Made by a program: the position numbers and the translations under genes. Shown piece by piece: positions 45,608-55,319 of a DNA stretch of 64,000 bases (position 1 is its first letter; each line of letters opens with the position of its first letter). Source of the DNA: G963662675 sp963662675 (GTDB taxonomy: Bacteria; Bacteroidota; Bacteroidia; Bacteroidales; Prolixibacteraceae); the NCBI GenBank assembly GCA_963662675.2, contig CAXXHP010000001.1, positions 62,001-126,000 on the forward strand, read 5' to 3'. Under the pieces are notes generated by a model. It ran no database searches. It had not been told where the DNA came from and was given only the letters and a program-made list of their open reading frames with translations.

Positions 45608-47137
45608 ATGACTATACAGAAAACCCTTTTAATGATCCTTGACGGATGGGGAATTGGTGATGGCTCAGAGCGTGATGTAATTGCTTCTGCATCAACGCCA
45701 TTTATGGATTCATTGCAAAAAGAATATCCACATTCACAATTACTGACATCCGGAGAAAATGTAGGTTTGCCTGACGGGCAGATGGGTAACTCTGAAGTTG
45801 GTCACTTGAACATTGGTGCCGGCCGTGTATTGTACCAGGATATGGTCAAAATTACCAAAGCCATTAAGGACAAAACTTTGGGGCAAAATCCACAACTTGT
45901 GAAAGCGTTTACTTATGCGAAAGAAAACAATAAGAAGGTTCACCTTATTGGTTTGATTGGGCCTGGTGGAGTTCATGCTTTGAGTTCGCAGATGGTTGCT
46001 TTGTGCCAGGTTGGTACAGATATGGGGCTTGACGATGTATTTATTCATGGTTTGACAGATGGTCGTGATACTGATCCACGTTCAGGATATGGTTTCCTTA
46101 AAGATGATTTGGAAGCTCTAAAAGGAACAAACGGCAAGTTTGCGTCAATCATTGGTCGTTATTTTGGGATGGATCGTGATAAAAATTACGACAGACTAAA
46201 ATTAGCTTACGATCTTTATACAAAAGCGGAAGGTGAAAAATCAACTGATTTGTTGGCTTCAGTTAAAGCTTCATATGATGCAGGTGTGACTGATGAATTC
46301 ATCAAACCACTTGTTATGGTGAAAGAAGATGGCAGCCCCGTTGCTGTTATTGAAGAAGAGGATGTTGTGATTTGTTTCAACTTCCGCACAGACCGTTTGC
46401 GCCAGACAACCATTGCCTTTACGCAGGAAGATCTTCCTGAGTTTGGCATGAAAACAATGAATCTGCAGTGGTATACTATGACTAGCTATAAGGCAGATTT
46501 TAAAAATGTGAACGTGATTTTTGATAAAATCAATCCAACGAATACGATGGGAGAGATTGTGTCGAAAGCTGGCTTGAAACAAATTCGTATTGCCGAAACA
46601 GAAAAGTATGCACATGTTACTTTTTTCTTTAGTGGTGGACGTGAAAGCGAATTTGAAGGAGAAACGCGACTTTTAGTTCCTTCACCCAAAGTGCCTACTT
46701 ACGATTTTCAACCAGAAATGTCGGCTCCAAAAGTGAAGGATGCCATCCTTCCGAAATTGAAAAAAGGCGAGGTTGACTTTGTTTGTTTGAACTTTGCTAA
46801 CGGAGATATGGTTGGACATACGGGCGTTTACGAGGCAATTTCAAAAGCAGTAACAGCTGTAGATCAATGTGTGAAAGAAGTTGTAGAAACTGCACGTGCC
46901 AATAATTACAATGTGTTAATTATTGCGGATCACGGGAATGCTGACAATGCTGTTAATGCTGATGGTTCACCTAATACAGCTCACTCTTTAAACCCGGTTC
47001 CTTGTATTTATGTGAGTGATGACAAGAGCCTGAAAATGAAAGATGGCGTTTTGGCTGATGTGGCACCTACTTTACTTTCTGAAATGGGGCTTGAAATCCC
47101 TTCAGAAATGACAGGTCAGGTTTTAATTGAAAGATAA
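45608..47137 (+). CDS. gpmI: 2,3-bisphosphoglycerate-independent phosphoglycerate mutase
   Basis: 509 residues, full length. It interconverts 3- and 2-phosphoglycerate in glycolysis using two metal ions, normally Mn. The first metal ligand is D11 in MILDGWGIG; the phosphorylated serine is S62 in GNSEVGHLNIG; HGLTDGRDTDPRSG carries the phosphate-binding residues; and GDMVGHTG, IADHGNAD and NTAHS supply the other metal ligands. All are present. A strong terminator follows 18 bases later. Confidence 0.97.
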   Translation: MTIQKTLLMILDGWGIGDGSERDVIASASTPFMDSLQKEYPHSQLLTSGENVGLPDGQMGNSEVGHLNIGAGRVLYQDMVKITKAIKDKTLGQNPQLVKAFTYAKENNKKVHLIGLIGPGGVHALSSQMVALCQVGTDMGLDDVFIHGLTDGRDTDPRSGYGFLKDDLEALKGTNGKFASIIGRYFGMDRDKNYDRLKLAYDLYTKAEGEKSTDLLASVKASYDAGVTDEFIKPLVMVKEDGSPVAVIEEEDVVICFNFRTDRLRQTTIAFTQEDLPEFGMKTMNLQWYTMTSYKADFKNVNVIFDKINPTNTMGEIVSKAGLKQIRIAETEKYAHVTFFFSGGRESEFEGETRLLVPSPKVPTYDFQPEMSAPKVKDAILPKLKKGEVDFVCLNFANGDMVGHTGVYEAISKAVTAVDQCVKEVVETARANNYNVLIIADHGNADNAVNADGSPNTAHSLNPVPCIYVSDDKSLKMKDGVLADVAPTLLSEMGLEIPSEMTGQVLIER

Positions 47138-47155
47138 TCTTTAGATATTATAGAT

Positions 47156-47187
47156 AGCCCTTCCGTATCTATCGGAAGGGCTTTTTT
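47156..47187 (+). terminator. Terminator of gpmI
   Basis: Ten-base arms (47156-47165 and 47173-47182, AGCCCTTCCG type), 7-base loop, and six T after the stem. Confidence 0.88.
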
Positions 47188-47200
47188 ATCCCCATTTGTT

Positions 47201-47779
47201 ATGTTGGAAATTGGTAAGGCCATAGTAAGTTTTGATGTATTGGAAGAGCATTTTCTTTGCGACTTAATGAAGTGTAAAGGTGCTTGTTGTGTTGAGGGAC
47301 ATTCCGGTGCTCCATTAACTCAGGAAGAAGCCATTGAAATTGAAAAGATATTTCCATGGGTTGAGCCTTTTATGACGGAGGAGGGGAAGGCCGAGGTGGA
47401 ATTACAAGGCACATCAATGATTGATAGCGATGGTGATTTGGTTACTCCATTGGTCAATAATTGCGAATGCGCTTTTACGTTTAAGGATGAAAGGGGAATC
47501 ACCAAGTGCGCTATCGAAAAAGCTTTTCTAGAAGGGAAAGTCACCTTTCAAAAACCTGTTTCCTGCCATTTATTTCCAATACGAATTACGGAATATAAGC
47601 GTTTCGATGCAGTAAATTATCAGCAACTTGATATTTGCGAACCTGCCCGTGAATGTGGGCAAGCACAAAAACTCCCACTTTATCAATTTCTAAAAGGGCC
47701 ACTTATTCGCAAGTATGGACAAGATTGGTATCAAGATCTTTGTGTCGCTGCGGAAAAACTTCCAGATTTAAAAAAATAG
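47201..47779 (+). CDS. DUF3109 family cysteine-rich protein
   Basis: 192 residues. The conserved features of DUF3109 are seen: KCKGACCVEGHSGAPL near the start, VNNCECAF and TKCAIEKAF in the middle, SCHLFPIRI and LDICEPARECG near the end. At least nine cysteines occur in the pattern of YkgJ-type Zn/Fe-S cluster proteins, so a metal-bound fold is expected; its function is unknown. It starts only 13 bases after the gpmI terminator stem, so it needs its own promoter inside or just after the hairpin, or relies on read-through. Confidence 0.88.
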   Translation: MLEIGKAIVSFDVLEEHFLCDLMKCKGACCVEGHSGAPLTQEEAIEIEKIFPWVEPFMTEEGKAEVELQGTSMIDSDGDLVTPLVNNCECAFTFKDERGITKCAIEKAFLEGKVTFQKPVSCHLFPIRITEYKRFDAVNYQQLDICEPARECGQAQKLPLYQFLKGPLIRKYGQDWYQDLCVAAEKLPDLKK

Positions 47780-47792
47780 GGATTGGTGAATA

Positions 47793-48182
47793 TTAGAAAA
47801 CCAACTCGACACGGTTTCCTTCCGGATCTAAAATAACAGACTCATAGAATCCATCTCCTGTAGTTCGGGGTTCGCTAATTATCTTAAACCCATCTTTTTT
47901 TAGTTTTTTGGTTAGTTCAATAACCTGATTTTTTGAGCCAACATTAATTGCAAAATGAATGATCCCGATAAACTGTTTGCGGCTGTCGTTTTTTGACGTG
48001 GGAACTCCAGGCATCTGCATCAATTCGATAGCACAATCTCCATCAAAAGTGATAAAATAAGATTTGAAATCTTTTGTGTGGTTGTAATAGCCATCATTGG
48101 AACTGGCGTCAAAATAATGCATGTAGAAATTTTTCATGCCTTCTAAGTCCTTTACCCAAATAGCAATGTGCGCGATTTTCAT
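47793..48182 (-). CDS. VOC (glyoxalase/bleomycin-resistance) family protein
   Basis: 129 residues. Two beta-alpha-beta-beta-beta modules of the VOC fold are visible: KIAHIAIWVKDLEGMKNFY starts the first, HFAINVGSKNQVIEL the second, and it ends SVILDPEGNRVELVF. The metal ligands fit H5 (IAHIAI), E of CAIELMQM, H of IIHFAIN and the terminal E. It could be a lactoylglutathione lyase or another metal-dependent lyase or dioxygenase. It precedes, in reverse, the convergent DUF3109 gene and follows the HD hydrolase gene by 13 bases in the same operon. Confidence 0.85.
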   Translation of the reverse strand: MKIAHIAIWVKDLEGMKNFYMHYFDASSNDGYYNHTKDFKSYFITFDGDCAIELMQMPGVPTSKNDSRKQFIGIIHFAINVGSKNQVIELTKKLKKDGFKIISEPRTTGDGFYESVILDPEGNRVELVF

Positions 48183-48195
48183 ACAGAATATTGAT

Positions 48196-48840
48196 TTAGT
48201 TTAAATTCCATTCATTATAAAATTGCTCCAGATATAATTCCATAAAACGATGCCTTTTATCCGCTATTTTTTTCGCGGTATCTGTATTCATTCGATTCTT
48301 CAGTAGCAACAATTTTTCGTAGAAATGGTTGATTGTAGGTGCTGTTGTTTTCTTATAAGATTCAAAACTTTGGTGCATCTCGGGTTTCACTTCCGGATCA
48401 TAAATTAATCGATCTTTGTGTCCTCCATAAGCAAATGTGCGGGCAATGCCAATGGCACCCATCGCATCCAGCCTGTCGGCATCTTGCACTATTCGGGCTT
48501 CATTAGTTGTTGGGGTAGTATCAATGCCTGCCCCTTTGTACGAAACTTCATTGATAATATTGGATATTCTGAAGATGTCGGGTTGTTTCATTCCAAGTTC
48601 TTTCATCCATATCTCGGCTTTGTTGTTTGCATTTCCAGGCGTAACAAGTTTCCAATCATCAAGATCGTGTAGTAGGGATGCCATCTCTACAAAAAACAAA
48701 TTTGCATTTTCCCGCATGGCTATTTTTTCTGCCAACTTCCACACGCGTGAGATGTGCCACCAGTCGTGTCCGCTGCTTTCTTGCTCAGAATGTTTGCGAA
48801 TGAAAAGTGCTGTTTTTTCTATCAGTTGCCGTTTATCCAT
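48196..48840 (-). CDS. HD-domain phosphohydrolase (YedJ-like)
   Basis: 214 residues. The HD metal site is complete: H near the start in SSGHDWWHISRVWKLA, the HD pair in ASLLHDLDDWK and the later aspartate in IVQDADRLDAMGAIGIART. This matches the YedJ/YpgQ branch, which hydrolyses nucleoside triphosphates or pyrophosphate. It is the first gene of a two-gene unit with the VOC protein. Confidence 0.88.
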   Translation of the reverse strand: MDKRQLIEKTALFIRKHSEQESSGHDWWHISRVWKLAEKIAMRENANLFFVEMASLLHDLDDWKLVTPGNANNKAEIWMKELGMKQPDIFRISNIINEVSYKGAGIDTTPTTNEARIVQDADRLDAMGAIGIARTFAYGGHKDRLIYDPEVKPEMHQSFESYKKTTAPTINHFYEKLLLLKNRMNTDTAKKIADKRHRFMELYLEQFYNEWNLN

Positions 48841-49055
48841 GGTTCATCAAAATTACGTAATTCTATCCGAATGATTTTATAGGGAAATGTTACCGAAGGC
48901 AGATATTTATATCGGATACTAATTTTTTTAAGGATTGGACGTAGGATAAGAACTGCTAAAACATGTTAAAAGAAGAATGACTTTGTTATCATTTAATTAC
49001 TTTTGCTAACTGTTTTTACTTTTCCTCTTGGTGTAGAGGAACTTATGACTGGCTT

Positions 49056-50696
49056 ATGGGAGATATAGGGAAGTTGACTTTGCCTGTTGTTTTGCAGGCA
49101 AGTTTTGAGAAATTTAGAGATCGTAATTCGTTGGTTTTTGCAGGGGGGAAATACCGGACGTATCGCGAACTGAAATTTGAAGTTGAGAATTTAGCTTCAA
49201 AATTACGGACAATGGGAATTCAGAGAGGGGGCAAGGTCGCCATTTTGAGTACCAATATGCCAAATTGGGGCGTTGCTTATTTTGCCATCGCTTCTGTTGG
49301 AGCAGTGGTTGTTCCTATCTTGCCAGACTTTCACCAGAATGAAATCCAGAACATTATTTTACATGCGGAGGTCAGTGCCGTTTTCATATCAACCAATTTG
49401 TTGGAAAAGCTTGATTTGAAAGAGTTCCCTAAGCTAAAACTGATTTGTATTGAAGACTTGGAGGCTATCAATTTTGATCAAGATTCATTTTCGGGAAGTG
49501 CAAAATCTGGTGATTTTAAATACGAGGAGGTTGATGAGGATGATTTGTTATCTATTATCTATACTTCTGGCACAACTGGCACATCAAAAGGGGTGATGCT
49601 CACGCACAAAAACATTGTATGGACAGCTCGGCAGAGTCTTACTTTTCAGTTTATAACTGAAAATGACCGCTTTTTATCTGTGTTGCCACTTTCTCATACA
49701 TTTGAAAATACCTTGGGATTAATTTTCCCGATTACCTATGGCGCTTCGGTGCATTATTTGCGTAAACCGCCTGTTGCTTCTGTGTTATTGCCCTCCTTGC
49801 AAGAAGTGAAGCCAACCATAATGCTTGTGGTGCCGCTAATTATTGAAAAAATATATAAGGGGAAGATATTGCCGCAAATAAATAGCAAAGCGATTACTCG
49901 GGAACTTTATAAAATAAGGCCATTCCAAAAGATATTGAGCCGTGTTGCTGGGAAAAAATTGTACCAAACCTTTGGTGGTGAACTGCGGTTCTTCGGTGTT
50001 GGTGGAGCAAAGCTGGATAATCAGGTGGAGCGTTTTCTGATGGATGCCAGATTTCCGTTAGCTATTGGCTACGGACTAACAGAGACATCTCCGTTACTTG
50101 CTGGAGCTGTTGGCAAAAATGTACGCTATTTATCAACCGGAGTTCCACTTGAGGGCGTTGAGCTGCGTATTGGTAATGCCGATCCCGTAACCGGAGAAGG
50201 CGAAGTGCAGGCTCGTGGCCAAAACGTGATGAAGGGCTATTACAAGGAGTCGGAGCAAACGAACAAGGTATTCACCAACGATGGCTGGTTTAAAACCGGA
50301 GATTTGGGACGGTTTGATAAATCAGGCTTTTTATACATTAAGGGGCGTATTAAAAATATGATTGTTGGGGCTAGTGGCGAAAATATTTACCCCGAAGAAA
50401 TAGAATCGGTCATTAACCGAATGGAGTATGTGCTGGAGTCGCTAGTTGTTCAACAAAAAGGACGATTGGTAGCGATGGTGCACCTTAACATGGAGGAAAT
50501 AGAAACTCGTTTTATCCAATTAAAAGAAGAAGCCCTACATAAATTCAATGCAAATCTGGATGAAATTCTGGATGAAATTCAGCAAAAGGTAAATGAAGAA
50601 GTGAATAAGTTTTCGCGTATTCAACAAGTCGTTTTGCAGCCTTTGCCATTTGAGAAAACACCTACCCAAAAAATTAAGCGTTTTCTGTATCATTAG
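49056..50696 (+). CDS. Long-chain acyl-CoA synthetase (AMP-forming)
   Basis: 546 residues. The AMP-binding signature IIYTSGTTGTSKGVML lies near residue 168; the adenylate motif GYGLTETSPLL is at about 345; WFKTGDLGRFDKSGF and IVGASGENIYPEEIE belong to the hinge and C-terminal domain; and the active lysine is in TPTQKIKRFL at the end. This activates a fatty acid as the acyl-adenylate and then as the CoA ester. The final lysine motif is only six residues from the C-terminus, which is normal. Acyl chain preference is not readable. Confidence 0.92.
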   Translation: MGDIGKLTLPVVLQASFEKFRDRNSLVFAGGKYRTYRELKFEVENLASKLRTMGIQRGGKVAILSTNMPNWGVAYFAIASVGAVVVPILPDFHQNEIQNIILHAEVSAVFISTNLLEKLDLKEFPKLKLICIEDLEAINFDQDSFSGSAKSGDFKYEEVDEDDLLSIIYTSGTTGTSKGVMLTHKNIVWTARQSLTFQFITENDRFLSVLPLSHTFENTLGLIFPITYGASVHYLRKPPVASVLLPSLQEVKPTIMLVVPLIIEKIYKGKILPQINSKAITRELYKIRPFQKILSRVAGKKLYQTFGGELRFFGVGGAKLDNQVERFLMDARFPLAIGYGLTETSPLLAGAVGKNVRYLSTGVPLEGVELRIGNADPVTGEGEVQARGQNVMKGYYKESEQTNKVFTNDGWFKTGDLGRFDKSGFLYIKGRIKNMIVGASGENIYPEEIESVINRMEYVLESLVVQQKGRLVAMVHLNMEEIETRFIQLKEEALHKFNANLDEILDEIQQKVNEEVNKFSRIQQVVLQPLPFEKTPTQKIKRFLYH

Positions 50697-50744
50697 TCAG
50701 AAATGATACCATTTCGCTACAGGCCAAAAACAACCTCCTTATCT

Positions 50745-51055
50745 TCCAACCCGTCATTGCGAACGCAGTGAAGCAATCTGTATCAAAGGCGTAAATGAAA
50801 AACAGATTGCCGCATTCCCTTTGGTCATTCGCAATGATGCTAAAAGGAAACGTCATCGCTTACTCGCTGCATCATCGCGAGCGCAGCGAAGCACCCGGCA
50901 TAAAAAATCGACCCCCTCCTTTTTTTTTATTCACATTGTTTAAATTTATGTTGAAAACTCAGGACTCGTGCTGTATTGAACTTGCAGAGAATTTAGTTAA
51001 CTTGTTTTCTTGAAATCAAGAATAAATAAAAGTTACAGACATTCCCGCCAGGAGG
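50745..51055 (+). repeat. Intergenic repeat, left copy (direct repeat flanking the DUF3857 genes)
   Basis: It starts with a 'CGTCATTGCGAACGCAGTGAAG' type element (positions about 50752-50773), a widespread dispersed repeat. The similarity to 54965-55265 goes on for about 300 bases, including ATGTTGAAAACT, GTTAACTTG and GGAGGGA blocks. Both copies are in the same orientation. Confidence 0.75.
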
Positions 51056-51120
51056 GACTCGAAGTTGCTTTTTGCAAATATAGATTATATGGGCTTTATT
51101 AAAGTCAAAAAAGTTGCCTT

Positions 51121-52968
51121 TTGAATTTAAGAATTTTACATATTTTTCTGTTAGCAATAGTAGTGATTGGTTCTCATCAGAACGTTTTGAGTCAGGTACT
51201 CAAGAATGAAACAATAATAACTATTGATGCAGAAGGGAGGAAAATTACAGAAAGAAAGGTTTTAGTTCAGGTTAATGATAAACAAACGAATTGGGTCTCA
51301 AATATTCAGATTAAGCATAATCCACGGCAGGATTTTTCACTTAACTATGCCAGAATAATTGATCTTAAAGGGAATACTTTAAGAAAAATTAAGAAAAGCA
51401 ATCTTAGTACCCGAAACGACTTATCCTACCAAACATTTTATCAGGATGATTTAATTACTGAATTTGATATGTATTGGAATCAATATCCGTATCAAGTCGA
51501 ATACTCCTATACGATTACTGAGGAAGAATACTTTTCTGTAGCTTGGTGGGTTCCGGTATTATACACTAGCGTCTCAACAATAGAAAGCTCCCTTACGATA
51601 AATGTGCCTTCTGACTACAAAATACACATTTACCAATCGGGTGATTTAGCCTATAAAGAATCAAAAGCAGAAGGCAGAAAAATATACAGTTGGGAATCGT
51701 CTACTGTAGATAAATCAGTAACCGAGATCTATTCTCCTCCAATTAGAGAATTAGTTCCTTTAGTATCAGTTACACCATCTAACTTTAAGTATTGGGTAAA
51801 TGGAAGTTTGGATTCATGGTCATCATTTGGCTCATGGATAAGTGACCTGAATGAAGGCACAGATCAACTCCCTTTAAGTGAAAAAATCATTATTGAAAAA
51901 ATGATTAATGGCATCGATGATAAGAGAGAAATTATCAAAACCATTTATTATTATCTTCAAGATTATACAAAATATATTAATGTATCCATTGATGTAGGAG
52001 GATTAAAAAGCTACCCAGCTTCTTATGTCTCTCAACATAAATATGGAGACTGTAAAGCTCTAACGACTTATATGAAATCTATGCTTAAAAGTGTAGGGAT
52101 AGATTCGTATTATACTGTTATCCGTGCAGGTGAAAACGGAGCAAAGATTAATAGTAATTTTCCAAGCCAGCAGTTCAATCATGTTATTTTGGCAATTCCT
52201 TTAGAAAACGATACTGTTTGGCTTGAAAACACATCAAATGTGCTGCCTTTTAATTATTTAGGGACATTCACTCAGGGCAGATACGCTTTAATAGTTAATA
52301 ATGAAGATAGTAAATTAGTAGAGACACCTAAGCTACAACCATCTGATGTTTTAGTTCAAAGAGATTATGTATTTACTGTTGACGAAGAGAATGTTTGTCA
52401 AGGCGATATTGCACTTACTTTAAGGGGGAGTTCTTTTGAAGATTTTAGATATTCTATTTCAAATGAAAGTGAATCAGAGCAAGAACTGGAGATGATTAAT
52501 CACGTTGATGTTGAGGGGGTTGACCTGATTGATTGGAATGCTCTAGATTACCACAGAGACAGTAGTAATATCAAAATACATATAAGTGCATCCTGCCCAA
52601 ATTTAATACGGGAAATTGGAGCATGGGAAGTAATTAATCCACTTAAAATTTCAATTCCTGATTTTGAGGAACCTAACAACAGACAATTAGACGTAAGAAT
52701 TAATTACCCAATAAATAGACTTGACAATATCGTTTACAAAATCCAAAATCTTGAGAACAAAGAAGTTAAAATGCCAGAAGGGATTAATATTAAAACCATT
52801 TATGGGCAATATTCGACTGAATATATAATAGAGAATAATTCAATTGTCGTTCATGAAAAATTCATTTTGCTAGATAATGAAATTTCAGATGATAAATACC
52901 CTGACTTTTATTCATTTATCCAATCAATTACTACTCATAAGAAACAATCAGCAATCCTAATAAAATGA
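51121..52968 (+). CDS. DUF3857/transglutaminase-like protein
   Basis: 615 residues with a TTG start at 51121, the only plausible start after the in-frame TAA at 51100. The N-terminal signal peptide ends near VLSQ. A DUF3857 domain covers about 45-200 and a transglutaminase-like core about 255-370, with the cysteine in KYGDCKALTTYM, the histidine in FNHVILAI and the aspartate-type position in DTVWLENT. The last third is beta-rich. Such proteins are common in Bacteroidota envelopes, and their substrate is unknown. The next gene starts within its stop (ATGA overlap), so the two are coupled. Confidence 0.85.
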   Translation: MNLRILHIFLLAIVVIGSHQNVLSQVLKNETIITIDAEGRKITERKVLVQVNDKQTNWVSNIQIKHNPRQDFSLNYARIIDLKGNTLRKIKKSNLSTRNDLSYQTFYQDDLITEFDMYWNQYPYQVEYSYTITEEEYFSVAWWVPVLYTSVSTIESSLTINVPSDYKIHIYQSGDLAYKESKAEGRKIYSWESSTVDKSVTEIYSPPIRELVPLVSVTPSNFKYWVNGSLDSWSSFGSWISDLNEGTDQLPLSEKIIIEKMINGIDDKREIIKTIYYYLQDYTKYINVSIDVGGLKSYPASYVSQHKYGDCKALTTYMKSMLKSVGIDSYYTVIRAGENGAKINSNFPSQQFNHVILAIPLENDTVWLENTSNVLPFNYLGTFTQGRYALIVNNEDSKLVETPKLQPSDVLVQRDYVFTVDEENVCQGDIALTLRGSSFEDFRYSISNESESEQELEMINHVDVEGVDLIDWNALDYHRDSSNIKIHISASCPNLIREIGAWEVINPLKISIPDFEEPNNRQLDVRINYPINRLDNIVYKIQNLENKEVKMPEGINIKTIYGQYSTEYIIENNSIVVHEKFILLDNEISDDKYPDFYSFIQSITTHKKQSAILIK

Positions 52969-54955
52969 AAAAATTACTTATTATTTTTGGTTTACTTATT
53001 AGCTCACCGATTTTCGCCCAAGTAAAGGAGATCGAATTTGGTAATATATCTACTCAGGAAATAGAAATGAGCAGTTATGAAAAAGACAAAGAAGCGAAAG
53101 CAGTTGTGCTTTATGACAAGGGGGAGTCAATGTTTTTCGACACAGAAGGTGGGTATGACATTCGCTTTACAAGACATAAAAGAATCAAAATATTTGATAA
53201 AAGTGAATCACAATACTCGGAGATTTCTATTCCATATTATGTAGATGGGTATGGAAAGACTGAAGTTGTAAAATCAATTGAAGCAATTACTTATAATATG
53301 GAAGATGGGAGGTTGATCCAAAAGAAATTAGACCCCTCTACTATTTATGAAGAGCGAATTAATGATCAATGGTTCAATAAAAAATTTGTATTTCCTGATG
53401 TTCAAAATGGATCCATCCTTGAGCTTAGGTATGAGCTGGAGACTCCTTTTCACTTTAATTTACCCGATTGGACATATCAAGATAAGATTCCAACGATCTA
53501 TAGTGAGTATAAAGTAAGCATGGTCCCCTTTTATGAATACGAATTTCTTCTTCAAGGAATATCAAGGTTTGATTATCAGAACTCTGTTGTTGCGAAAGAT
53601 ACAAGAAGTTGGGGGAATGTTTCTAAAGCATATGGTCAGGTTGTTGGAAATGGAGTGGAGTTTCAAGATTATGTACATACTTATGTTTTAAAGGATATTC
53701 CTGCATTTAAGGACGAGTCATATATATCACCATTAATGACTACATCATTAAAATAGACTTTCAATTGGCAAGGTTTCATAGTCCTCAGGGGGCTACCTCC
53801 GATATTATATCAACGTGGGCTGAATTAAATGAGTCTCTACTCAAACATGATGATTTTGGGAAATACATAAAGAATGGTTCCCGTTTCGCTAAGGAAATTA
53901 TTGAAGAGGATCTTGAATTGGCTGGACTAGATGATAAAGAAAAGGCAAAGAAAATTATTGAATACGTTAAAAATAGTTTTGAATGGAATGGTTATTATTC
54001 AAAGTATGCATCTCAGTCTGCTAAAGATTTTATTAACACGAAAAATGGAAATGTCGCGGATATCAATTTGTTTCTGATTGCATTACTTAGCGAAGCTAAT
54101 ATCGAAGTTCAACCACTAATATTAAGCACCAGAAATCACGGGAAAATTCCTTCAGACTATCCTTTTGATAGCTTCACGAACTACGTCATTGCTCTAGTGA
54201 ACACAAATTCGCCATTTATGGCCGATGGAACAGAAGATCTTCTTCCGTTTGACAGGCTTCCTCCAAGATGCATTAATGAAAAAGGGATTATTGTAACTAA
54301 AGAAGATGAACCACAGTGGATTAGTATGAAAAGCAATATTCTCTCGTTGGAGAGGAAAGTAATTATGCTTACGATTGATCCCTTGACTTTAGATGCTAAA
54401 ACCAATGTTTCTATTCAAAGTACACAATATGACTCTTTTTCGAATCGAGAAAGTTTTCGAGACGATACCCTTAAGATTAAAGAATACTATTCGGATAAAA
54501 TAGGTGCCATTAATAGGACAACAACTATCGGTTACAAAAACACATCTCTTCCTTATTCCATTAACTTTGAGGGGAGTTATGAAACAGAAAAATTGGGTGA
54601 AAATATAGTGTTAAACCCTTTCCTAAATCTACCTTTGTCTGTTAATAATCTAACTCAAAAGGTAAGAAGTTACCCTGTAGATTTTGTGTATCCCTGGGAT
54701 GAACAATTTGAAGCTACAATGGTCATCCCCGATGGTTTTACCCTAACAACTCTTCCGGAATCTTATAAAATGGATGATGATCTTGCTGAGATTAATTTAG
54801 ACTATACGTTCTCTGGCGTAACTCTCACTGCAATAGGTAATTACAGGTTCAAGAAGGCCATCTATGTTGCAACTGAATATTCAAAAATTAAGTACTACTT
54901 AGATCAGATAGTCAAGCATTTTAATCAATCAATTGTACTAGAGATAAATAACTAA
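52965..54955 (+). pseudogene. DUF3857/transglutaminase-like protein, frameshifted
   Basis: Two frames together make one protein of about 660 residues. The first (52965-53756) has a signal peptide (SSPIFAQ) and the DUF3857 domain, and stops right after DESYISPLMTTSLK. The second (to 54955) continues the family sequence without a gap: from base 53735 it reads NDYIIKIDFQLARFHSPQG. One base appears missing near 53733-53735, where no slippery heptamer is seen. The catalytic core also looks dead: where the first protein has KYGDCKAL, this one has KNGNVADIN, and FNHVI becomes TNYVI. The gene is either a recent pseudogene or carries a sequencing error. Confidence 0.8.
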
Positions 54956-54964
54956 GTCCATTTT

Positions 54965-55265
54965 TCAACCCGTTATTGCGAACGAAGTGAAGTAATCGGT
55001 GTTAAAGGTGTAAATGAAAAACAGATTGCCGCATTCCCTTCGGTCATTCGCAATGACGTTAAAAGGAAGCGTCATCGTTTTCTCTCCCGTCATTGCGAGT
55101 GCAGCGAAGCAATCTGTATCGTCCAGAGCAATCCCCTTCCAAACACATTCCATTTAAATTATGTTGAAAACTTTGATTTCACGTGGTGCTAAACTTGCTA
55201 TGAGTTTTGTTAACTTGGGGTTTTTGAAAAATATATAAAAGCAAAAGACCCCATAAGGAGGGAAT
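54965..55265 (+). repeat. Intergenic repeat, right copy (direct repeat)
   Basis: Second copy of the 50745-51055 element. Both hold GTAAATGAAAAACAGATTGC exactly, and the same downstream GTTGAAAACT, GTTAACTTG and GGAGGGA blocks. The copy carries two 'CGTCATTGCGA' type elements. Between the two copies lie only the two DUF3857 genes. Confidence 0.75.
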
Positions 55266-55319
55266 TGATGTCACTTTTAATGAATACATAAACTAGCTAG
55301 GCAGCATAATAAAAAAGAT

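Noticed and set aside
53727..53740. Programmed -1 frameshift in the DUF3857 gene.
   Set aside because: The site (tca cca tta a) has no X-XXY-YYZ slippery pattern and no obvious downstream hairpin, so a mutation or sequencing error is more likely.
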